DNA of 64,000 bases from Oceanospirillum sanctuarii. GTDB taxonomy: Bacteria; Pseudomonadota; Gammaproteobacteria; Pseudomonadales; Halomonadaceae. Positions 57,087 through 64,000 of this stretch are shown here, in pieces. The number at the start of each line of letters is the position of its first letter. Position 1 is the stretch's first letter. The stretch covers positions 620,001-684,000 of the forward strand of contig NZ_MTBA01000004.1 of assembly GCF_002150805.1 (NCBI RefSeq), given 5' to 3'. A program made the position numbers and the translations under genes. Under the pieces are notes generated by a model. It did no database searches, was not told the origin of the DNA, and was given only the letters and a program-made list of their open reading frames with translations.

Positions 57087-57494
57087 TCAGTGCAGCATAT
57101 CCTCTTTAGCCAGCCGGAATGCCGGAATATCCAGCTGCAACGGGCAATCGAATTCGATATCCGTCAGCTCATAGAAACCCTGCATAAAGCCCAGTGGCGT
57201 CGGGAAAATAGCCCCGGAGGTATAACTGTAGGACTCACCCGGCGCAATAACCGGCTGCTGCCCTACTACGCCTTTGCCCTTCACCTCATTCACCTTACCG
57301 TTACCATCTGTGATGACCCAGGAGCGGGTCAGCAGCTTCACACTGGTACGATTGTTATTGGTGATAGTGACCTTATAGCTGAAAACATACTGATCGCGAT
57401 CTTCAGCAGTATCCTGTTTGATAAACTTAGGCTCTATTTTCAGATCCAGCAGACCTGCCGATGCCGGCTGATCCTGATCACTGATATCAGTCAT
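57087..57494 (-). CDS. apaG: ApaG family protein
   Basis: A 135-residue immunoglobulin-like protein with the family core YVFSYKVTITNNNRTSVKLLTRSWVITDGNGK and GVVGQQPVIAPGESYSYTSG. Role unclear, linked to Co2+ resistance in Salmonella. I start at the ATG at 57494, which overlaps the end of rsmA by eight bases; a longer frame into rsmA is not needed. Confidence 0.95.
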   Translation of the reverse strand: MTDISDQDQPASAGLLDLKIEPKFIKQDTAEDRDQYVFSYKVTITNNNRTSVKLLTRSWVITDGNGKVNEVKGKGVVGQQPVIAPGESYSYTSGAIFPTPLGFMQGFYELTDIEFDCPLQLDIPAFRLAKEDMLH

Positions 57495-58299
57495 GTTTAC
57501 CCAACCTGTCTGCCAGACAATCACTTAAAGCAACCACTTCCTGCAGGCTGAGGGTTTCCGGACGGCGCTGTGGATCGATGCCCAGAGCTTCGATTTCAGT
57601 CACATCCATCAGACCTTTCAGGTTATTACGCAGGGTTTTACGGCGCTGAGCAAAAGCGGTTCGTACCAGGTTATCCAGACACTCCGCAGACTTTGCCGGA
57701 TGAGGCAACTCTTTGTGTGGCGTCAGACGCACGATCGCAGAGTCAACCTTTGGCATAGGGTCAAAGGCTTCAGGCGGGACAATGAAAAGCGCCTCAACAT
57801 CACACAGGTATTGCGCCATGATGCCCAGACGTCCCCAGTCATTCGTACCCGGAGCAGCAGCAAGACGCTCAACCACCTCTTTCTGCAGCATAAAGTGCAT
57901 ATCCTGAATATTCTGACGCTGCTCCAGCAGGTGGAAAATCAGAGGTGTGGAGATGTTATACGGCAGGTTGCCCGCAACACGCAGAGGCTTGCCGTCATCG
58001 ATCAGCTCGGCAAAATCAAACTTCAGCGCATCCGCCTGATGAATCTCAAAACCTTGATGGTTAAAGAATTTCACCTTAAGGCCCGGAATCAGGTCACGGT
58101 CGAGTTCAATCACATCAAGACGCTCGGCGGATTCCAGAATAATTTCGGTCAGCGCCCCCATACCCGGGCCAATCTCAACCATGTGGTCATCAGCCTGCGG
58201 CGCGATGCTGCGGACAATGCGACGAATAATACCTTCATCCTGAAGAAAGTTTTGTCCGAAGCGCTTACGGGCGCGGTGTTGCTGAGGCTTCTTAGCCAT
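57487..58299 (-). CDS. rsmA: 16S rRNA dimethyladenosine transferase
   Basis: RsmA (KsgA) dimethylates A1518 and A1519 of 16S rRNA late in 30S assembly. The 270-residue protein begins with basic residues and RKRFGQNFLQDEGII, followed by the SAM site VEIGPGMGALT, the catalytic NLPYNIS, and FDPMPKVDSAIVRL. Between pdxA and apaG as in E. coli. Confidence 0.98.
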   Translation of the reverse strand: MAKKPQQHRARKRFGQNFLQDEGIIRRIVRSIAPQADDHMVEIGPGMGALTEIILESAERLDVIELDRDLIPGLKVKFFNHQGFEIHQADALKFDFAELIDDGKPLRVAGNLPYNISTPLIFHLLEQRQNIQDMHFMLQKEVVERLAAAPGTNDWGRLGIMAQYLCDVEALFIVPPEAFDPMPKVDSAIVRLTPHKELPHPAKSAECLDNLVRTAFAQRRKTLRNNLKGLMDVTEIEALGIDPQRRPETLSLQEVVALSDCLADRLGKHD

Positions 58300-58324
58300 T
58301 AATTCCTCTCAGATTCTTCAGGTG

Positions 58325-59353
58325 TTATCGACTACGGGCTTCTGCCATCAGAGCAGCGTAACCCAGAGCGGTCCAGAGACTGCCTTCATGGGCCTGTCCG
58401 GTTCCCGCCAGATCAAGGGCGGTGCCGTGATCTACAGATGTTCTTACAATAGGCATACCGAGGGTGATATTGGCTGCGCGGCCAAATCCGGCATGTTTGA
58501 GTACCGGCAAGCCCTGATCATGATACATCGCCAGTACGGCATCTGTGTCTTTCAGATGATGCTCGGCAAACAGAGTATCAGCGGGTAGCGGACCGGTCAG
58601 AGCAATACCCTCTTCTGCCAACTGCTGCAGGGTAGGAATAATCACATCCAGCTCTTCACGGCCCAGATGGCCATCTTCACCGGCATGGGGATTTAAGCCA
58701 CAAACCAAAACTTTAGGTTGCTGCAAGCCAAAATCCTGCTGCAGAGAACGGTAAAGCACGCGACTTACCCGGGAGATCCGCTCAGGAGTTACAGCGTCAG
58801 CCACATCGCGCAACGGCAGGTGGGTAGTTACCAGAGCGACACGCAGTCCCTCGGTTGCCAACATCATGACTACCTGTTCAGTTTTCGTTCTTTCCTGCAA
58901 AAACTCAGTGTGACCGGTAAAAGGCACGCCTGCTTCATTGATCACACCTTTGTGTACCGGAGCCGTTACCATGCCCTGCCAGCGACCGGACAGGCAGCCA
59001 TCGGTTGCCAGTTTCAGCGTTTCGAGCACATACGCGGCGTTAGCGGAATTTAACCGGCCTGCCTCTTCCTGCTCCGCAAGGGCAACAGGGATCACGGCTA
59101 ACTTATTAGCCTGCATCAGAGGCAGCTCGTTATGGGCCTCCACCTCAGTCAGCTCTACCTTGAGGCCAAGATCTTCAGCACGGCGCTTAAGAAGAGCAGG
59201 ATCCGCTATCACACCTAAACGCAGATGACGGCAATCGACGCCACTCCAGCTCAAGCGCTCAGATGCTTCTTCCCAGCCAGCTGCAAGCTTTAATACCACA
59301 TCAGGGCCGATACCTGCAGGCTCGCCAGCTGTGATTACCAGAGAAAGACTCAC
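58325..59353 (-). CDS. pdxA: 4-hydroxythreonine-4-phosphate dehydrogenase
   Basis: PdxA oxidises 4-phosphohydroxythreonine in pyridoxal phosphate synthesis. The 342-residue protein has the N-terminal TAGEPAGIGPDVVLKLA, the metal- and substrate-binding segments GHTEFLQERT and MYHDQGLPVLKHAGFG, and CGLNPHAGEDGHLG. It lies between surA and rsmA. Confidence 0.97.
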   Translation of the reverse strand: MSLSLVITAGEPAGIGPDVVLKLAAGWEEASERLSWSGVDCRHLRLGVIADPALLKRRAEDLGLKVELTEVEAHNELPLMQANKLAVIPVALAEQEEAGRLNSANAAYVLETLKLATDGCLSGRWQGMVTAPVHKGVINEAGVPFTGHTEFLQERTKTEQVVMMLATEGLRVALVTTHLPLRDVADAVTPERISRVSRVLYRSLQQDFGLQQPKVLVCGLNPHAGEDGHLGREELDVIIPTLQQLAEEGIALTGPLPADTLFAEHHLKDTDAVLAMYHDQGLPVLKHAGFGRAANITLGMPIVRTSVDHGTALDLAGTGQAHEGSLWTALGYAALMAEARSR

Positions 59354-59365
59354 ACACTCGCCCTC

Positions 59366-60646
59366 TTAACGAATCTCGATATAAGCTGCGGCTTTTTGCT
59401 CACGCAGCCAGTTATCCAGTTCAGTATCAAATTTACGCTTAAACAGCTGCTGACGCGCCTGCTCACGAACCAGCTGATCGCCAATATCCTGACTACGACG
59501 ACCTTCTACCCGCAGAATATGCCAGCCGAACTGTGAACGGAATGCAGGGCTGACGCCATTAACGGATGTATTGTTAATAGAGGCTTCGAACTGGGGTACA
59601 TACTTACCCGGCTTCGCCCAACCCAGATTACCGCCATCACCCGCAGATGCTTTGTCATCGGAGTAAGTCCGCGCCAGCTCGGCAAAATCTTCACCTTTCA
59701 TAATGCGCTGACGCAGCTTGTTCACCAGCGTACGGGCCTGAGCTTCTGTTCTGAGAGCCGTAGGCGAAATCAAAATATGACGCACCAGAGTTTCGGTCAC
59801 CAGCTTGGTTGGTCCGCCGCGCTTTTCCAGCAAACGGATAATATGGAAACCGGACGGGCTACGAAGCGGCACTGAGGTTTCATTGATATCCATAGCCGGA
59901 ACCTGATCGGCTAAAAGCACAGGCAACTCGCTGCCACGACGCCAGTCCATCTCACCACCCTGCAGTGCATATTCGTCTTCAGAAACCCGAATCGCCAACT
60001 GGCTGAAATCTTCGCCCTGAACCAGCTGCTGATAGATCTCCTGGGCTTTCTGATCGGCTGCGGCCACCTGTTCAGGAGTTGCCTTTTCCGGAATCGATAC
60101 TGTGATCTGCTGCAGACGATAGTCTGTACTGCTCAGCTCGGTTTTCTCCTGAGCCAGGAAGTTATCCACCTCCTGCTCAGAGATTCGGATACGCTCACCA
60201 ACGCGGCGCTGACGTAACTGACTAATTAGTAACTCACGGCTGATCTGGTCACGCACACTGCTGAAAGGAATACCCTGACGTTCCAGAACCTGACGGAACT
60301 GATCAACCGTCATCTTGTTTTGCTGGGCGACACTGGCCAACGCTTTGTTCAGTTCAGCATCAGAAACCCGCATACCGGACTCTTCCGCTTTCTGCATCTG
60401 GATCGTGTCCAGAATCAGACGATCCAGTACCTGCTTACGCAATACATCACGGGCAGGTGGGGTGATATTCCGCTGACGCAAATTCTGATAAACCGAGTCC
60501 AGCTTGGCTTCCAGCTCAGACTGCATCAGGGCTTCCTGATTCACGACAGCCACAACCTGATCCAACGGCTGACGGGCTGCATAAGCTACCGAAATGATAC
60601 TGATGCTTAGAAAGGTACCTATCAGTAATCCAATATACTTTTTCAT
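59366..60646 (-). CDS. surA: Periplasmic chaperone and peptidyl-prolyl isomerase SurA
   Basis: SurA escorts unfolded outer-membrane proteins to the BAM complex. I start at the ATG at 60646 (426 residues); an upstream GTG overlapping the lptD stop would add seven residues. A signal peptide (IGLLIGTFLSISIISVAYA) is followed by the N-terminal chaperone domain and two parvulin domains (about 168-270 and 280-380), each with the I..IL.......A...A pattern. Just downstream of lptD, as usual. Confidence 0.96.
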   Translation of the reverse strand: MKKYIGLLIGTFLSISIISVAYAARQPLDQVVAVVNQEALMQSELEAKLDSVYQNLRQRNITPPARDVLRKQVLDRLILDTIQMQKAEESGMRVSDAELNKALASVAQQNKMTVDQFRQVLERQGIPFSSVRDQISRELLISQLRQRRVGERIRISEQEVDNFLAQEKTELSSTDYRLQQITVSIPEKATPEQVAAADQKAQEIYQQLVQGEDFSQLAIRVSEDEYALQGGEMDWRRGSELPVLLADQVPAMDINETSVPLRSPSGFHIIRLLEKRGGPTKLVTETLVRHILISPTALRTEAQARTLVNKLRQRIMKGEDFAELARTYSDDKASAGDGGNLGWAKPGKYVPQFEASINNTSVNGVSPAFRSQFGWHILRVEGRRSQDIGDQLVREQARQQLFKRKFDTELDNWLREQKAAAYIEIR

Positions 60647-60666
60647 AGAACTCTCAATCGTCTTCA

Positions 60667-63126
60667 CTAATAGCTGGAACGAAAACCAGGAATAAATTCC
60701 GCAGCTCGCTCATAAGGTTCTTCTTGTCCAATACCACCAAATCCCTTAAGTAGAAGCTCAAGACGGACATTGTTATCGAAAGCTTCCGGGTCGTCGTAAT
60801 CATCTCCGGCATAGAATTGATGACGAGCTAAACGAATGGCCCAACAACAACTCTCATATTCAATACCCGCAATCCGCTCCAGATGGCGACCTTCCTGAAT
60901 ATCTCTTCGGATCACACCGAATGCTTTCCAGTTTTCATTCAGAGGGGCAATTACACCTAAATCAGCAGTTTCGGTATAGGTAATATCCTGGGTGTCGCTG
61001 CAATCCTGGTTAAGCATGCAACCCGTGTAATTTTTTGTGTGTCTCAACAGAAACGCTAATCCCGTAGGATGCGTGCCTGTAATCTTAGTTTCGCGCTGTT
61101 CCATAAAGAAAAAAGCTTTATCGGTATTCCACTGGGAGCTTAAATCAACCGTTAACCAATCCAGTGGATAATAACCAACAGAGGCCACTAAGGGAGATAC
61201 CAGTCGGGAATGTTGGTAGTCAGGTTCATAGGTTGGATCTGTAGATAAGGTCACCGTGCGCTCCTGCATATAAAGCGCCTGCCCAAGGGTAAGGTTCAGG
61301 ACTTCCCGGCCAGATGCATCATTAATGAAACGCGAAGTAACTCCAAACGCAAGCTTCTGCAAATCACCTTGCCTATCTACGCCAGAAAACCGGGAATCTC
61401 TGAAAAGCTGGTTACGATCGAATGAATATTCTGACGTATCGAACACAGGGATATCATACTGATCTTCAGTCGGTGCATAGACCAACTTAATTCGTGGTTC
61501 GAGAGTCTGAATATAATCAGATCCAAAGCCTGAAGTTTCACGCTCAAAAAACAAGCCCGAGTCCAATGCAAACGTTGGAAGCAGTCTCTGTTTGCTGCCA
61601 CTAATACCATCCGGCTGACCTGAAAGAGCATATTGACTATAGGCCGCTTTCAGATCGAGCTGAGTGTATCCCCAGAGCCTGCTTGCACGATATTGGGCGA
61701 ATGGTTCAAGGTGGGTTCTCTGCGCGATTAAAGCACTGCCCCACGTGATCGCCCCAGTCGTTGGGCTAACAGAGCCCTCTATATCGCTACCATCAAGAAT
61801 ATCTCTATCAAACCAAACCGCCTGATTGTGACTACCGAAACTTAGATCACCGATTCGGTTGGCGTAATTAGCCTGCAACTCTGGCAATTTATAATATTCA
61901 CGACCCGCATCTGTCAGATTTGGATCAAGCTCCTGAAAGCCCTGGGCTCTGGCTAGATAATGCCAATTTCCATTTCGGTACTGAGTTTCAGAAAGTTGAT
62001 CCAACTTTTCTGTATTTGCTTCGATAAAGTTGGTCTCAAAAGCTCGGAAATAATAGTCATCCGATGCTTGCCCATAATCGACACGATATATCCAATTGTC
62101 AGTCAGGCTTCCTTCTGACTGATATGCAAAGAACTCACGCTTTTTATCTTCAAACAGTGGGTCTGCTTCCAAGAAGTCGTAAGTAATAATCCCATAATGA
62201 TTATCTGGGAAAAGATAGCGAAACTCTGTACCTAAATGAGTGCCTCTCTCCCGATACCAGTGAGGCGTCAAAGTGGCATCATAGTTAGATGCAAGATTTA
62301 GGTAGAGTGGCTGTTTAAAGTGATCCAATCCTTCTTCATCGATGGCAAAGGATGGCATCAAAAGACCTGTATGACGGCGTTCATCAATGGGGAATTTCAG
62401 ATAAGGCCAATAGAAAACAGGTATATCAGCCAGTTCCAAACGAGCATGAATAGCCGTTCCGAAGCCAGACTCATTATCAAGCTCAATTTCTGAGCCTACT
62501 AACTGCCAACTTTTATCATCAGGAGAACAGGAGGTATAACTGCCATCCTCAATAACCACAAGACCGCTATCGTTTCTTTGAATTCGCTCCGCCCTTCCCC
62601 GGAAGTTATCCTGAAAAATCAGATATTCAGCATTACGGATATCAAAGGTCTCAGACTGATTATTTAATGTTCCGGATTGGCCATAAACAATACCTGTAGC
62701 CTGTCGAACAACGAGATTGCCTTCAGCTGAAATATTGGAACGGTCAGAGCTAATCTTCGCTTTATCTGCCTGCAATATTCCATTTGGGGTGTATGCCCTC
62801 ACATCCCCCATTAACTGAACTTGCCCATTAGCCTCATAAGTAGCTTCTTTGGCAGTAATTTCACTATCCTGACGGGAAGCAACCTCAGGATGGACATACA
62901 GGCCTCTGCATAAACCTTTGGTTTCTCTTTTTTGCTCAGGAGTTAACTGATCAAAAGGTACCCAGTCCAAGTGATAACTTGTAGCCTGGGCTTCATCAGA
63001 AGCATAAGTAACAGCAGAGCCAAGCACCAAAAGACTCACAACAGCTAGGCCACATGTCCTCCCCAATGCGCTCTGTTTCGCAGAAGGAATAGACACAAGA
63101 TCTGAAGATGAAGATGGCAATTTCAA
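60667..63126 (-). CDS. lptD: LPS-assembly outer-membrane protein LptD
   Basis: LptD is the beta barrel that inserts lipopolysaccharide into the outer leaflet with LptE. The 819-residue protein has a long signal region (cleavage after about residue 42), an LptA-like periplasmic domain (about 80-215), and a C-terminal barrel. Cysteines C73 and C200 and the pair C760-C761 match the four conserved cysteines forming the two inter-domain disulfides of E. coli LptD. An extra Cys pair (GCMLNQDC) lies in a barrel loop. First gene of the lptD-surA operon. Confidence 0.97.
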   Translation of the reverse strand: MKLPSSSSDLVSIPSAKQSALGRTCGLAVVSLLVLGSAVTYASDEAQATSYHLDWVPFDQLTPEQKRETKGLCRGLYVHPEVASRQDSEITAKEATYEANGQVQLMGDVRAYTPNGILQADKAKISSDRSNISAEGNLVVRQATGIVYGQSGTLNNQSETFDIRNAEYLIFQDNFRGRAERIQRNDSGLVVIEDGSYTSCSPDDKSWQLVGSEIELDNESGFGTAIHARLELADIPVFYWPYLKFPIDERRHTGLLMPSFAIDEEGLDHFKQPLYLNLASNYDATLTPHWYRERGTHLGTEFRYLFPDNHYGIITYDFLEADPLFEDKKREFFAYQSEGSLTDNWIYRVDYGQASDDYYFRAFETNFIEANTEKLDQLSETQYRNGNWHYLARAQGFQELDPNLTDAGREYYKLPELQANYANRIGDLSFGSHNQAVWFDRDILDGSDIEGSVSPTTGAITWGSALIAQRTHLEPFAQYRASRLWGYTQLDLKAAYSQYALSGQPDGISGSKQRLLPTFALDSGLFFERETSGFGSDYIQTLEPRIKLVYAPTEDQYDIPVFDTSEYSFDRNQLFRDSRFSGVDRQGDLQKLAFGVTSRFINDASGREVLNLTLGQALYMQERTVTLSTDPTYEPDYQHSRLVSPLVASVGYYPLDWLTVDLSSQWNTDKAFFFMEQRETKITGTHPTGLAFLLRHTKNYTGCMLNQDCSDTQDITYTETADLGVIAPLNENWKAFGVIRRDIQEGRHLERIAGIEYESCCWAIRLARHQFYAGDDYDDPEAFDNNVRLELLLKGFGGIGQEEPYERAAEFIPGFRSSY

Positions 63127-63546
63127 ACAAGATCCTTACTTGGCTGGTGTCCGGGCTGAACCTTAAAGGTGTTCGGCCTGAATGAGTTTGGCTGAAATCA
63201 GTGTGACAAAGCTAAAAACGCAACATTATAGCGACTTTAAAATATTCCGGCTCTAGGAAATATTTCAGGCAGAAAAAGTATAACGGCTCGGGGAGTTTAC
63301 TTCATCGCCTGATACCGGCTAATGACAAAGCAATATCCTGCAAACCACTGAAATTGATCAAATATCATGATGCAACAGTCCATTGCCCACTGACGGATTC
63401 CTGCTCTGCATCCGCCTGTGAACGCCATTTAACAGAACCACTTAACAGTGATAACAAAAGCTTCCGCCTTCTGTATGGGCAGTGGCAGGCGCTTTTGCCA
63501 TAATACAGCCGCTTCCGGAATAACACGGCCACGATAAGGAGAGCCG
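63127..63546. other. Intergenic region between lptD and amgK
   Basis: A 420-base gap between divergent genes. On the minus strand a TATAAT (63225-63230) about 100 bases before lptD may be its -10 element, without a good -35. On the plus strand AAGGAG precedes amgK. No coding region or RNA gene is seen. Confidence 0.5.
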
Positions 63547-64000
63547 ATGACCCCTCGATACACCCAGCTTTGTCAGTGGCTGACTCAGGCAACCAATATC
63601 AGTCAGCCTGAGCTTGAGATGGTAGCAGGCGATGCCAGCTTCCGTCGTTACTACCGCCTGAACTGGAATAACGGCCGCACGGACGGTCAGGCTACCTCCT
63701 ATATTGTGATGGATGCACCACCGCCGGAAGAAGACTGCGCACCTTTTGTCCGTATCGCCCGTCATTGGTTCCGACAGGGCGTCCATGTTCCTGAAGTCAT
63801 TGCTCAGGATCTGGAGCAAGGCTTTCTCTTATTACAGGACTTTGGCGACAACCAGTTACTACCCAATATCCGCGATGATCAGCAAGCGGCGGATCGCCTG
63901 TACAAAGATTCCATCGACGCTCTGATCCGGATTCAGCAAACCTCAGGACTTGAACTCCCCGCCTACGATCATGAACTTCTGACCCGGGAAATGGAGCTGT
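63547..64000 (+). CDS. amgK: Anomeric N-acetylmuramate/N-acetylglucosamine kinase AmgK, 5' part
   Basis: AmgK phosphorylates MurNAc at C1 in the recycling route that feeds UDP-MurNAc directly. I translated 151 residues from the ATG at 63547, after AAGGAG, to the window edge. The N-terminal lobe of an aminoglycoside-phosphotransferase-type kinase is visible: AGDASFRRYYRL and YIVMDAPPPEEDCAPFVRIA, then GFLLLQDFGDNQL. These match AmgK, and divergent placement next to lptD is its normal position; murU is expected downstream. The catalytic C-terminal lobe is outside. Confidence 0.9.
   Translation, partial: MTPRYTQLCQWLTQATNISQPELEMVAGDASFRRYYRLNWNNGRTDGQATSYIVMDAPPPEEDCAPFVRIARHWFRQGVHVPEVIAQDLEQGFLLLQDFGDNQLLPNIRDDQQAADRLYKDSIDALIRIQQTSGLELPAYDHELLTREMEL

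Overview
The window is a chromosomal segment of a gammaproteobacterium. Gene order and protein character point to a marine, Oceanospirillales-type organism with a Pseudomonas-like backbone. The order rsmI / lpoA-yraN-diaA / sspB-sspA / petCBA / rpsI-rplM matches the Pseudomonas arrangement, the LPS and outer-membrane genes (lptD, surA, lpoA) show a Gram-negative envelope, and the operators seen (PsrA, Zur, BirA, sigma-28) are of gammaproteobacterial type. The assignment is inference from synteny and motifs. No insertion sequence, prophage or CRISPR array was seen.

Region 1 (1-8557, minus strand) is the front half of the division and cell wall cluster, transcribed rsmH-ftsL-ftsI-murE-murF-mraY-murD. 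mraZ, which usually leads this cluster, is absent, and rnpB lies directly upstream. Region 2 (9211-13193) has rsmI divergent from lpoA-yraN-diaA. Region 3 (13298-18254, minus) holds the stress regulators sspA-sspB, the cytochrome bc1 operon petABC and the ribosomal pair rplM-rpsI. Region 4 (18475-28823) holds zapE, zapG, a Nif3-family gene, a DegS/AlgW-type protease, a small beta-barrel, a folE-folX cluster with two small genes, an orphan exported protein behind a long structured leader, an MltC-type transglycosylase and srkA.

Region 5 (28879-34542) is biotin synthesis: comF divergent from bioBFHCD, with a BirA operator on the bioB promoter. Region 6 (34628-40255) is the most unusual part. 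It contains a Zur-box DUF1826 gene, two tandem tRNA-Leu(UAG) genes, an inverted pair of exact DnaA boxes, and a three-gene envelope cluster DUF4105-DUF3015-DUF4105. In that cluster two paralogous exported proteins keep a His/Cys pair and beta-rich C-termini around a small secreted protein.

Region 7 (40325-45300) has two ~600-residue acyl-CoA dehydrogenases, one under a PsrA-type operator, and a SprA-like putative metalloprotease. Region 8 (45590-49785) is the macromolecular synthesis cluster rpsU-dnaG-rpoD. tsaD-folB-folK follows on the plus strand, then cca on the minus strand. Region 9 (53235-55638) is a flagellar accessory unit (small lipoprotein, FlgP, FlgT) behind a near-consensus sigma-28 promoter. 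Region 10 (55722-63126, minus) is glpE and then lptD-surA-pdxA-rsmA-apaG-apaH, an envelope assembly and housekeeping operon. The divergent amgK-like gene that starts cell wall sugar recycling runs off the right edge.
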